Of a stretch of 64,000 nucleotides of DNA, positions 39,424-46,501 are shown one piece after another. This DNA is from Candidatus Iainarchaeum sp. (GTDB lineage: Archaea > Iainarchaeota > Iainarchaeia > Iainarchaeales > UBA10219), in assembly GCA_018304425.1 (NCBI GenBank), contig JAGVWE010000006.1, positions 62,001-126,000 on the forward strand. Reading direction: 5' to 3'. The position numbers and the translations under genes were made by a program. The notes under the pieces are model-generated. The model was not told where the DNA came from and did no database searches. It saw nothing but the letters and a program-made list of their open reading frames with translations. Positions within the stretch are counted from its first letter, which is position 1, and the number at the start of each line of letters is the position of its first letter.

Positions 39424-40209
39424 TCATCCCCCGTTGAATTCCTCGCGGGCCTTGCCAAGCTGCTCGAAGGAACCGATGTCAAACCACTTGTCCTTGAAGA
39501 CGAAGCCCATGACTTGCTCGCGGGTGTGCAGCCATTCCAGGAAATAGCCGGGCGCGTCCGCCTTCCCGCCTTCCGCCAGGAACTGGCCTATGAGGCCAAT
39601 GGCGGCCTTTGGGAAGAAGTAGATGCCGGTGGAAATCAGGTTGGACTTGGGTTCGAGGGGCTTTTCCTCAAACCCCTTGACGAGGTTGCTGCCGTTGAGT
39701 TCCACCACCCCGAACTTGCCGGCCACCTCTGCCTTGGAGAGCCCGCCATACAGGCCCACGAGGGGCTTTCCAGCGCAGACCTTGCCTTGCGAGGCTTTTC
39801 GCTGCGACTCAAACAACTCATAGGGGACGTTCAACGAGAAGTTGAACAGGTTGTCCCCGTTGACGACCATGAAGTCCTCGTCCAGCTTTTCCTCGTCGAA
39901 GACGTACTTGAGGTCTCCCATGGTGCCCAGCCGGTCCTCGTTGGACTGGGTGTGGTCGTTGATTATCTTTATCTTCACGCCGAAGTCGCGGTGCTTTTCC
40001 TGGAACTCTTCCAGCCAGTAGTCGAAGTTCTCGTAGAACCGGGCGTTCGTGACGATGAGGACTTCATCAATGGCCTTGACTTCCCGTATCTTGGAGAGGA
40101 TGTGCTCGAGGATGGGCTTGCCCTTGACTTCAAGCAGGGCCTTCGGCGTGTCCCTGGTCAACGGATACAACCTGGTAGCATAGCCTGCCGCCGGAATGAT
40201 GGCTTTCAT
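39424..40209 (-). CDS. Glucose-1-phosphate nucleotidyltransferase (GalU/RmlA-like)
   Basis: A 261-residue pyrophosphorylase: KAIIPAAGYATRLYPLTRDTPKALLEVKGKPILEHIL carries all the catalytic residues (G-x-x-T-R-L-x-P, P-K). FMVVNGDNLF is the metal site, and STGIYFFPK and DKWFDIGSFEQL complete the fold. Placed between a galE and gluconeogenic genes, and upstream in the pathway of ugd, it most likely makes UDP-glucose (or dTDP-glucose). The P-A-A-G-Y start is closer to GalU/archaeal UTP-using enzymes. Confidence 0.82.
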   Translation of the reverse strand: MKAIIPAAGYATRLYPLTRDTPKALLEVKGKPILEHILSKIREVKAIDEVLIVTNARFYENFDYWLEEFQEKHRDFGVKIKIINDHTQSNEDRLGTMGDLKYVFDEEKLDEDFMVVNGDNLFNFSLNVPYELFESQRKASQGKVCAGKPLVGLYGGLSKAEVAGKFGVVELNGSNLVKGFEEKPLEPKSNLISTGIYFFPKAAIGLIGQFLAEGGKADAPGYFLEWLHTREQVMGFVFKDKWFDIGSFEQLGKAREEFNGG

Positions 40210-40225
40210 TGGAATAACCTGTAAA

Positions 40226-41368
40226 CTACTTGGTCATCAGCTTGCGGACCGCGGCCGCGCTGCCCTGGGAGTTGAAGGCGGTCATGAAAATCCTGGCCTC
40301 GCTGTAGGCAACGGCTTCAATCGTGTCCTTCGTGGACTGCCGCACGCTGTAAATACGCGTAAAGAACTCCTTGATGGCGAATTTGCCGTATTTGCCGAAG
40401 ACCTCGACGTCGGACTTCATGCCCTTCTTCCGGGCTTCCCCGCCATAGGCCTTGAGCGTCCAGTCCCAGATGTCCTGGTAGAGGCCGGGCTCGCATACCT
40501 TGAAGACGTCGTAGACGAGGTTCATCCAGAAGGTGCCCACGTTGGCTTTGCTGATGTATTTCTTGGGGAACTGCGTCGCAATCAGGTGCCTCGGGGTTCC
40601 CGTTACCCCGTGCTGGGCGATGCGCACCTTTTGTCCCAGCCGCTCCAGGGCCTGCGCGATTTCAAGGGTACGCGGCAAGTCAATCGACAACTGCTCGATG
40701 GGCATTCCCCGGTCATCGTAGAGGTTGCCGTGCGTGCTGCCATTGGAAGTGGCCAGCACGTGGGGGAAAACGCCGTTGGCGTTCAAGGCCTTGACGAAAG
40801 TGGTGGCTTCCTCGGGCTTCGTGATGATCATGCCGTGCTGGTCCTTCCAGCCGACTTCGCCGACTTCGACTTCGAGGCCAAACGGGGTCTTGCCCATGCG
40901 CTGCTGCAGCCATTTGACCATGTGGGTCGTGCACTCGATGTTTTTCTTGAGCTGGTCGGCAACGGTTTTCCCCTGCAAGTCGAACAGGAAGCTGGCGTCA
41001 ACCGCAAAGCTGGTGTAACCGGCCTTGATTTGCGCGTCAATCAAGGCCTTGAGCTTGTCCATTTCCTCCTGCGAGCCCTTCTTGACCGGCAGGTGGTCGG
41101 CGTGCAGCGCCCATATATCCCAGCCCACTTGCTTGGCGGCCTTCTTGCATTCGGCCGCGAACGTTTCAGGCGTGAGGCCGGTGTAGCCGCCGTCCAGGTC
41201 GCACTCGGACTTGGCCAGCTCCAGGATGACCGCCGAATCCAGGTCCCTGGCCGCCCGGAGGATGCCGGGAATGACCAGGGCGATGCGGGCATTGGCCGCC
41301 ATGACAATGGCTTCAAGGTCTTTCACGGCCTCGAAAAGGTAGTTCCCCGGAATAGGTCTGCCATGCAT
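40226..41368 (-). CDS. fba: Class II fructose-1,6-bisphosphate aldolase-like enzyme
   Basis: A 380-residue class II (zinc) aldolase. ALHADHLPV gives the H-x-D-H metal ligand/catalytic aspartate, TSFAVDASFLFD the next barrel strand, LEVEVGEVGWKDQHG the glutamate region, ATSNGSTHGNLYD the second metal histidine, and IAQHGVTGTP the third. NVGTFWMNLVYD is the phosphate-binding end strand. It should interconvert fructose 1,6-bisphosphate with DHAP and glyceraldehyde 3-phosphate. Archaea more often use class Ia enzymes or the bifunctional FBP aldolase/phosphatase. The class I FBPase in the adjacent gene suggests a gluconeogenic pair. Confidence 0.78.
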   Translation of the reverse strand: MHGRPIPGNYLFEAVKDLEAIVMAANARIALVIPGILRAARDLDSAVILELAKSECDLDGGYTGLTPETFAAECKKAAKQVGWDIWALHADHLPVKKGSQEEMDKLKALIDAQIKAGYTSFAVDASFLFDLQGKTVADQLKKNIECTTHMVKWLQQRMGKTPFGLEVEVGEVGWKDQHGMIITKPEEATTFVKALNANGVFPHVLATSNGSTHGNLYDDRGMPIEQLSIDLPRTLEIAQALERLGQKVRIAQHGVTGTPRHLIATQFPKKYISKANVGTFWMNLVYDVFKVCEPGLYQDIWDWTLKAYGGEARKKGMKSDVEVFGKYGKFAIKEFFTRIYSVRQSTKDTIEAVAYSEARIFMTAFNSQGSAAAVRKLMTK

Positions 41369-41392
41369 GATGACGCTCCATTACTCCCTAAA

Positions 41393-42283
41393 TTACTCTT
41401 TAAAGCAGCGCTCAACTAAGGCGATTTCCTTTTTGCCGCCCACGTAGAGCGGCACTCTCTGCGACAATTGGGTGGGCAAAACCTCTAAAACCTTTTGCAT
41501 GCCGGTGCTGGCATCCCCGCCAGCGGCCAGGCAAAGGAAGGCGAGGGGCGCGCACTCGAAGAGGAGGCGCAGCTTGCCCTGCGGGGCCTCCCGGGTGGCA
41601 GGATAGGTAAAGAGGCCGCCGTAGTGCAGGATTTGGTTGAAGTCCGCGACAAAGCTGCCCGAAAACCGTATCTTATAGCCCTGGGCTTCCAGGCCCTCGA
41701 TGAACCGCGCATGCGCCGGCAGGTACTCGGATTTCGCCCCCCCCGGCCCGAAAATCTTCTTGGAACCCAGGCGCAGGTTCTCCTCGCGCAAGCGGAACTT
41801 GCCTTTGGGGTCGGCCACGAACTCGTGCACGCCGCCGGCGCCCGCCACGCAGTACACGAAGGTAGTGAGGGGACCGTAGAGGATATAGCCCGCGGCGAGC
41901 AGGTCTCTTCCGGGCTTCCGAACCGAGTCCTTGTGGACGCCGAAAATGGTGCCCACCGCGAGGTTGGTTTCAATGCAGCTGCTGCCGTCCAGGGGGTCCA
42001 TGCAGACCGCGAACGGCCCTCCCCCGCCTTCCACGACCTCGGCTTGTTCCTCGGAAGCGATTTCCCGGGTCAACCGGCTTTCCTTCAGGGCCGCGATGAA
42101 GTGGGCATCGGCCCACTTGTCAAGCTCCATTTGCTGCTCACCGTACACGTTGCGGGTGTCGGACAGGCCCTCTACCTGGAGGAACGCCTGGCGCACGGCC
42201 AGCCCCTCGCGCGCGAACAACTGGATGAGGCGCGCGAGCTTCGCGGGGACGTTCTGCTTCTTCAGGTGCTCGGACAACTCCAT
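41393..42283 (-). CDS. fbp: Fructose-1,6-bisphosphatase, class I
   Basis: A 296-residue enzyme with the class I signature VCMDPLDGSSCIETNLAVGTIFGV (D96, D99) and EEQAEVVEGGGGPF ahead of it. SGSFVADFNQILHYGGLFTYP and LFECAPLAFLCLAAGGDAS are the substrate and C-terminal motifs. It hydrolyses fructose 1,6-bisphosphate to fructose 6-phosphate, the entry to the sugar-nucleotide pool. ATG 42283 is the natural start; the upstream frame overlaps ugd. It lies between ugd and the class II aldolase, so the operon joins gluconeogenesis to UDP-sugar synthesis. Confidence 0.9.
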   Translation of the reverse strand: MELSEHLKKQNVPAKLARLIQLFAREGLAVRQAFLQVEGLSDTRNVYGEQQMELDKWADAHFIAALKESRLTREIASEEQAEVVEGGGGPFAVCMDPLDGSSCIETNLAVGTIFGVHKDSVRKPGRDLLAAGYILYGPLTTFVYCVAGAGGVHEFVADPKGKFRLREENLRLGSKKIFGPGGAKSEYLPAHARFIEGLEAQGYKIRFSGSFVADFNQILHYGGLFTYPATREAPQGKLRLLFECAPLAFLCLAAGGDASTGMQKVLEVLPTQLSQRVPLYVGGKKEIALVERCFKE

Positions 42284-42296
42284 TGCTTTCCCGCCT

Positions 42297-43580
42297 TCAC
42301 TGGCCGACGCCGTAATACTCGAAGCCCGCGGCCTCGACTTGCTTGCGCGAGTAAAGGTTGCGGCCGTCAACGATTACCCGGCCATTCATCAGGGCTTTTA
42401 CCTTCCGAAAATCGATTTCCTTGAACTCGTTCCACTCGGTCAACACCAACAGGGCGTCCGCCCCCTGCGCGCAGTCGTACACGGACTCGCAGTACGTGAT
42501 GCCAGTCAACACCTTCTTCGCGGCCTCCTCGGCCACGGGGTCCATGGCCGAAACCAGGGCGCCCTTTGCCTTCAGGGCCCGGATGACTTCCAAGGAAGGG
42601 GCCTCCCGCAGGTCATCGGTGTTGGGCTTGAACGCCAGGCCCAAAACCCCTATCCGCCTCCCTTTAAGGCTTCCCAGGGCCTTCTCTAGTTTCCGGACGG
42701 CCAAGGTTTTCTGCAGGCGGTTGACTTCCTCAACCCCCTTCAAAATCCGGAAGTCATAGCCGGCCTTTTCCGCGGTCTTGGCCAGGGCCTTCACGTCCTT
42801 GGGAAAACAACTGCCCCCATAGCCAACCCCCGCGTTCAAAAAAGCGGGCCCGATTCTCGCGTCCAGGCCCATGCCTTCCGCGACTTTTTTCACGTCCGCC
42901 CCGACCAGGTCACAGACGTTGGCAATCTCGTTGATGAAGGAAATCTTCGTCGCGAGGAAAGCGTTGCTGGCGTACTTGATGAGCTCGGCGGACTTGACGT
43001 CGGTGAAAATCATTTTTGCGCCGAGGGGCGCGTAGATTTCGCGCATGCGCTTCTCGGCCGCCACTGAACCGTTGCCGATGACGACCCGGTCCGGCTTCAT
43101 GAAGTCGTTGATGGCCGAGCCCTCGCGGAGGAACTCCGGGTTGGACACGACGTCGAACTCGCCCGCGTAAAACTTTGTCACGGTGTCCCTGACGAGGCTG
43201 CCGGTTCCAACCGGGACCGTGCTCTTGTTCACGATGACCTTGTAGCCGTTCATGTTTTTCCCGATTTCTTCGGCGACCTGGATGACGAACCGGAGGTCGG
43301 CGTCGCCGTCCACGGACTCCGGCGTTCCAACGGCGATGAAAACGACGTCCGACTTTTCCACGGCCCCTCCGAGGTCCAAGCTGAAGGAAAGCCTCCCGGC
43401 CTTCGCGTTTTTTTCCACCAGTTCCTGGAGGCCGGGCTCGTAGATGGGAATAACTCCCCGGCGAAGGGATTCGATTTTTTCCTTGACCGCGTCCACGCAA
43501 ACGACTTCGTGGCCCAACTCGCTGAGGCACGTGCCCAGGACCAGGCCGACATAGCCGCAACCCATGACCGCAATCCGCAT
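42297..43580 (-). CDS. ugd: UDP-glucose 6-dehydrogenase
   Basis: A 427-residue enzyme: RIAVMGCGYVGLVLGTCLSELGHEVVCVDAV, VFIAVGTPESVDGDADL, VNKSTVPVGTG and VVSNPEFLREGSAINDFMKPDRVVIG are the UDP-glucose dehydrogenase signatures. The catalytic cysteine is in GVGYGGSCFPKDVKALA, and LAFKPNTDDLREAPSLEVI ends the protein. It forms UDP-glucuronate with two NAD+. Start at ATG 43580; the open frame runs further upstream to 43925 but that part overlaps the divergent gene and has no dehydrogenase sequence. First gene of the seven-gene minus operon. Confidence 0.92.
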   Translation of the reverse strand: MRIAVMGCGYVGLVLGTCLSELGHEVVCVDAVKEKIESLRRGVIPIYEPGLQELVEKNAKAGRLSFSLDLGGAVEKSDVVFIAVGTPESVDGDADLRFVIQVAEEIGKNMNGYKVIVNKSTVPVGTGSLVRDTVTKFYAGEFDVVSNPEFLREGSAINDFMKPDRVVIGNGSVAAEKRMREIYAPLGAKMIFTDVKSAELIKYASNAFLATKISFINEIANVCDLVGADVKKVAEGMGLDARIGPAFLNAGVGYGGSCFPKDVKALAKTAEKAGYDFRILKGVEEVNRLQKTLAVRKLEKALGSLKGRRIGVLGLAFKPNTDDLREAPSLEVIRALKAKGALVSAMDPVAEEAAKKVLTGITYCESVYDCAQGADALLVLTEWNEFKEIDFRKVKALMNGRVIVDGRNLYSRKQVEAAGFEYYGVGQ

Positions 43581-43629
43581 GAAATGACACCCAATTAGCA
43601 AAGGTATAGCCATTTTGAGGCAAAATACC

Positions 43630-43667
43630 TTTAAATATGTGATGGATGCATATAGTGTATGAGCTAG
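43630..43667 (+). promoter_or_regulatory. TATA box and short repeats before the RHH-nucleotidyltransferase gene
   Basis: CTTTAAATATG (43630-43640) is a TATA-like box about 30 bases before the ATG at 43669. Downstream, CATA...TATG (43648-43660) and an imperfect direct repeat TAGTGTATGAGC / TAGTATGAGC (43655-43676) could bind the RHH domain of the product. Confidence 0.4.
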
Positions 43668-43668
43668 T

Positions 43669-44481
43669 ATGAGCAGGGAACGGGTTACGATTACCATCCG
43701 CAAGGACCTCCTGACCCAGGTGGACCGGCTAGTGGATGGGTCGACCATCCGGAGCCGGAGCCAGGCCATCGAGTCCCTGCTGAGCAAGCTGCTTTCCGAA
43801 TTCCGGATAGGGCGGGCGCTCATCCTCGCGGGCGGGAAGAGCAAGCACTTCGCACCCGAGGAATCGCGGTTCCTGATGGAGCTACAGGGCAAGCCCCTCA
43901 TCGAGCAGGTCATGAACGCCATCAACAGCTTTCACATCAGCAATTTCCTGGTGTATGTCGACGGGTTCAACCGCAAGGCCATCGACGTGCTGGGCGCGCG
44001 CCGGCTGCCCTATCACGTGGACTTCCTGACCGAAGGGGAATCGAAGGGGACCATCGCCCCACTGCTCAAGGCCAGGCCCCAATTGAAGGAAACCTTCCTG
44101 GTGTCCTATGGGGATACCATCTGCTCGCTGAACCTCCACGACATGCTGGCACTCCACAAACAGAACAAGGCGCTCGCGACCATCGCCCTGACAACCGTGA
44201 GCAACCCGAAGGACTATGGGGTCGTGATGCTGCAGGGCGGGAAGGTCAGCGAGTTCATCCAGAAACCGGAACAGGAAGCCAAGAGCTACCTCATCAACGC
44301 CGGCTACTTCCTCTTCGAGCCGCAGATTTTCGACTACCTCACCCCGAAGATGACCAGCCTGGAGAACGAGTTGTTCCCCTTGCTGGCGCAAAAGGGGCTG
44401 TTATACGGGTATCCCTTCCAGGGCAAGTACCTGAACGTGAACACCCCGGCCGAGCTGGAACGGGCGGAAATGCTGCTGTGA
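43669..44481 (+). CDS. Ribbon-helix-helix domain fused to a degenerate sugar nucleotidyltransferase
   Basis: A 270-residue chimera. Residues 4-42 (RVTITIRKDLLTQVDRLVDG, then SRSQAIESLLSKLL) form a CopG/Arc-type RHH DNA-binding unit. Residues 48-270 follow the sugar-1-phosphate nucleotidyltransferase fold (LILAGGK, GKPLIEQVMNAI, VSYGDT at 146-150, EFIQKPE, NAGYFLFEP). The catalytic signature is altered: the usual G-T-R-L-x-P reads KSKHFAP, and the P-K-x-L-x-x-V lysine is missing (ESRFLMEL). So sugar-nucleotide binding may survive but pyrophosphorylase activity is doubtful. I infer a transcription regulator sensing a nucleotide sugar. Divergent from ugd and its operon. Confidence 0.8.
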   Translation: MSRERVTITIRKDLLTQVDRLVDGSTIRSRSQAIESLLSKLLSEFRIGRALILAGGKSKHFAPEESRFLMELQGKPLIEQVMNAINSFHISNFLVYVDGFNRKAIDVLGARRLPYHVDFLTEGESKGTIAPLLKARPQLKETFLVSYGDTICSLNLHDMLALHKQNKALATIALTTVSNPKDYGVVMLQGGKVSEFIQKPEQEAKSYLINAGYFLFEPQIFDYLTPKMTSLENELFPLLAQKGLLYGYPFQGKYLNVNTPAELERAEMLL

Positions 44482-44514
44482 AATAGCCAAGCACCAAGGG
44501 AGGAAGGAAAGTAT

Positions 44515-44536
44515 TTATAGTTCGTATACACTATAA
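44515..44536 (+). promoter_or_regulatory. Inverted-repeat operator of the DUF3368/UPF0175 pair
   Basis: TTATAG (44515-44520) and CTATAA (44531-44536) form an inverted repeat across 10 bases. The left arm overlaps a TATA-like GTATTTATAG, and the ATG is at 44545. Confidence 0.4.
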
Positions 44537-44544
44537 TATATTGT

Positions 44545-45081
44545 ATGACAAATAGGCTGGTGGTATCGGACAGCAGTTCGCTGATCCTTGCCACGAAGGC
44601 CGCGGTCCTGCAAACGCTGTGCATGTGCTTCGCAGTCCAAATCCCTGAAGCCGTATTCGAGGAAACCGTGGAAGCGGGCAAGCGCGCTGGAAAAGCGGAT
44701 GCGTTAAGGATCGAAGAAGCCGTCGAAACCGGAAGAATAAAGGTCGCAAAAGTTGCGGCGCTAAAGGACAAAAAAATCGAAAAATGGCTGAAAGAACTCT
44801 GCCTGGGTGAAGGTGAAGAACAGGCCCTCAAGCTCTGCCTGCAAGTGAAAGCCAATCTCTTTCTGGTCGATGACCGCCAAGCTATCAACGCGGCGAAACT
44901 GCTGGAAATAAATTGGTCGACGTTGCCGGGCTTGATCGTGGGCCTCGCCGAAAAAAACAGGCTGGCGCCAGAGAAGGCATTGGATGCCCTCCGCGTCCTC
45001 CAGGAAGAAGGAAGATATAAGCTGGATTTCATCCTCGACGCATTCAAAAAAATCGAAGCATTGAAGGAGGCGAAAAAATGA
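44545..45081 (+). CDS. DUF3368-like PIN-domain protein (toxin)
   Basis: A 178-residue protein: VVSDSSSLILATKAAVLQTL with the first catalytic aspartate, IPEAVFEETVEAG with an acidic residue, LGEGEEQALKLCLQ and LFLVDDRQAINAAKLLEI. This is the order in DUF3368, a predicted PIN-type nuclease usually encoded with a UPF0175 antitoxin, as here (4-base overlap with the next gene). The C-terminal 40 residues (PEKALDALRVLQEEGRYKLDFILDAFKKIE) are a helical cap. Toxic RNA cleavage is inferred from the family; the toxin is encoded first, the reverse of the usual order. Confidence 0.72.
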   Translation: MTNRLVVSDSSSLILATKAAVLQTLCMCFAVQIPEAVFEETVEAGKRAGKADALRIEEAVETGRIKVAKVAALKDKKIEKWLKELCLGEGEEQALKLCLQVKANLFLVDDRQAINAAKLLEINWSTLPGLIVGLAEKNRLAPEKALDALRVLQEEGRYKLDFILDAFKKIEALKEAKK

Positions 45082-45392
45082 AGACCCAACTGGTTTCGGT
45101 AAGGCTCCCTGAAGAGGACCTCAAGATAATCGAACAAAAGACCAAGGAAGAAAAAATGGCTAAAACCACGGCTTTGAAGCAGATGCTGGCTCTTGGCATC
45201 AAGCAATACCAACTCGCAAGAGCCGTCGAAAGATACGGGCGGGGAAAGACCAGCCTCGGCAAGGCCGCCGAAGAAGCCGGTCTCACAGTATGGGAAATGA
45301 TGGACTGCCTCAAGGAAAAAGGCGTGCCCAACCCCCTCACCGCCGAAGACTTTCGACAAAGCCGCAAAAACCTCGAAAAGGCGTTGCAGTAA
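45078..45392 (+). CDS. UPF0175-family antitoxin with RHH-like start
   Basis: A 104-residue protein: TQLVSVRLPEEDLKIIEQKTKEEKMAKTTALKQMLALGIKQYQLARAVERYGRGKTSLGKAAEEAGLTVWEMMDCLKEKG. The first half is ribbon-helix-helix like. The YGRGKTSLGKAAEEAGLTVWEMMD part is the UPF0175 signature, a small HTH-like unit. It overlaps the DUF3368 gene and should neutralise it. The second half is closely similar to the 63-residue protein at 45585. Confidence 0.78.
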   Translation: MKTQLVSVRLPEEDLKIIEQKTKEEKMAKTTALKQMLALGIKQYQLARAVERYGRGKTSLGKAAEEAGLTVWEMMDCLKEKGVPNPLTAEDFRQSRKNLEKALQ

Positions 45393-45584
45393 CCGATTGA
45401 ATGGAACCCCGCCTACCGCGCAAAATGACTATTCATTTTTATCTGGCTTCCACTAACATTAAAGAAATAGCTAATAAACACATTATAAGGCATTAAAATA
45501 ATTAAACACGCAGCCTAAATCCGTCCAATTGCCTTAAGAGGCAATTTTAATAGGTTACTGGCCATAAACTTCTGGAGGCGACAG
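45393..45584. other. AT-rich intergenic region with an operator-like hairpin
   Basis: 192 bases, much AT-richer than the surroundings, with no gene. AATTGCCT (45527-45534), TAAG, AGGCAATT (45539-45546) is a perfect inverted repeat that runs into a TATA-like TTTTAATAG (45545-45553), about 35 bases before the ATG at 45585. The upstream part has only AT-rich runs. Confidence 0.5.
45527..45553 (+). promoter_or_regulatory. Promoter and inverted repeat upstream of the UPF0175-like/nucleotidyltransferase operon
   Basis: The inverted repeat with 8-base arms (45527-45546) abuts TTTTAATAG (45545-45553), a TATA-like box in the right place for the 45585 gene. A repressor bound here would cover the BRE/TATA position, so the small DNA-binding protein encoded first may control the sugar genes behind it. 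Confidence 0.55.
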
Positions 45585-45776
45585 ATGATGAAATCCGTGG
45601 AGAAATCGTTCCTTGCAGATGCGCTGAAAGCGTACGAAAACGGCCAGCTTACGCTCTGGCGAGCCGCAAAAAAGGCCGGCCTGTCCTTGTGGGAGATGAT
45701 GGACGAATGCCAGCGCAAACAGGCTCAGGTGCCTTATTCGGTCAAAGACTTCGCAGAAGACATGGGGAAAGCATGA
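45585..45776 (+). CDS. UPF0175-like small DNA-binding protein, solo
   Basis: A 63-residue protein: KSVEKSFLADALKAYENGQLTLWRAAKKAGLSLWEMMDECQRKQ and a short acidic tail. It is similar to the UPF0175 half of the 45078 antitoxin (YGRGKTSLGKAAEEAGLTVWEMMD), but lacks the RHH start and has no toxin gene. Instead its TGA overlaps by four bases the ATG of a sugar nucleotidyltransferase. ATG 45585 is followed by a second ATG at 45588, and GGAGG lies upstream (TGGAGGCGAC, 45573-45582). It may be a transcription regulator of the glycan operon. Confidence 0.7.
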   Translation: MMKSVEKSFLADALKAYENGQLTLWRAAKKAGLSLWEMMDECQRKQAQVPYSVKDFAEDMGKA

Positions 45777-46480
45777 TTCACAAGGCATTCATCCTCGCCG
45801 GCGGCAAGGGGGAACGGTTGAGGCCCCTGACGGATGAAACGCCCAAGCCCATGCTGGAGGTCTCCGGCAAGCCCATCCTCCAGCATGCCATCGACTGGCT
45901 GGAATACCATGGCGTGCAGGAAATCGTGTTAGGCGTGGGCTACCAGCACGAAAAAATCATGCACTACTTTGGCAACGGCCGGCCGTCGGGCGCGAGGATA
46001 ACCTACAGCGTGGAAGGAAAACCCCTGGGCACCGGGGGCGCGGTCAAGGCCGCCCAGGAAATGCTGGGCAAAGAGCCATTCATCATGCTGAACGGCGACA
46101 ACCTGATGGACGTCGATTACCGGAAAATGGCGGCAGTCCACGAAAAAAACAAGGCGCTGGCCACGATTGCCCTGGTGGAAGTCAAGGACGTGACCGGTTA
46201 CGGCGTGGCCCGGCTCCAGGGAGAAAAAATAACAGAGTTCGTGGAAAAACCCGCGCCTGGCCTGGAGCCCAGCAAGCGCATCAATGCCGGCTGCTATGTC
46301 CTGGAACCCAAAGCCCTGGACTTCATCCCCGACGGCTTTTCCCTGATTGAAAAAACCGCTTTTCCCGCGCTCGCCAAGAAAGGCCGGCTCTACGCGTTTT
46401 CCCATGTTGGACAATGGTTTCCCACCGACGACCCCCCGAAATGGGAGGCCGCGAAAAAGGCCTGGAAGCCACCGGTGTAA
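45773..46480 (+). CDS. Sugar-1-phosphate nucleotidyltransferase
   Basis: A 235-residue enzyme with an intact catalytic signature, FILAGGKGERLRPLTDETPKPMLEVSGKPILQHAIDWL. FIMLNGDNLMDVD holds the metal site, and GYGVARLQGEKITEFVEKPAPGLEPSKRINAGCYVLEP the substrate loops. It resembles mannose-1-phosphate guanylyltransferases and heptose/HexNAc pyrophosphorylases, so GDP-, UDP- and dTDP-linked products are all possible. ATG 45773 overlaps the small DNA-binding gene, so translation is coupled. An upstream reading extension is a shadow of that gene. The end (FPTDDPPKWEAAKKAW) is usual for the family. Confidence 0.85.
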   Translation: MIHKAFILAGGKGERLRPLTDETPKPMLEVSGKPILQHAIDWLEYHGVQEIVLGVGYQHEKIMHYFGNGRPSGARITYSVEGKPLGTGGAVKAAQEMLGKEPFIMLNGDNLMDVDYRKMAAVHEKNKALATIALVEVKDVTGYGVARLQGEKITEFVEKPAPGLEPSKRINAGCYVLEPKALDFIPDGFSLIEKTAFPALAKKGRLYAFSHVGQWFPTDDPPKWEAAKKAWKPPV

Positions 46481-46501
46481 GGAAGAGGCAAAGGTGAAAA
46501 C

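Noticed and set aside
43581-43925. N-terminal extension of the ugd frame
   Set aside because: It is antisense to the RHH-nucleotidyltransferase gene, has no dehydrogenase sequence, and the family starts at the Rossmann motif at 43580.
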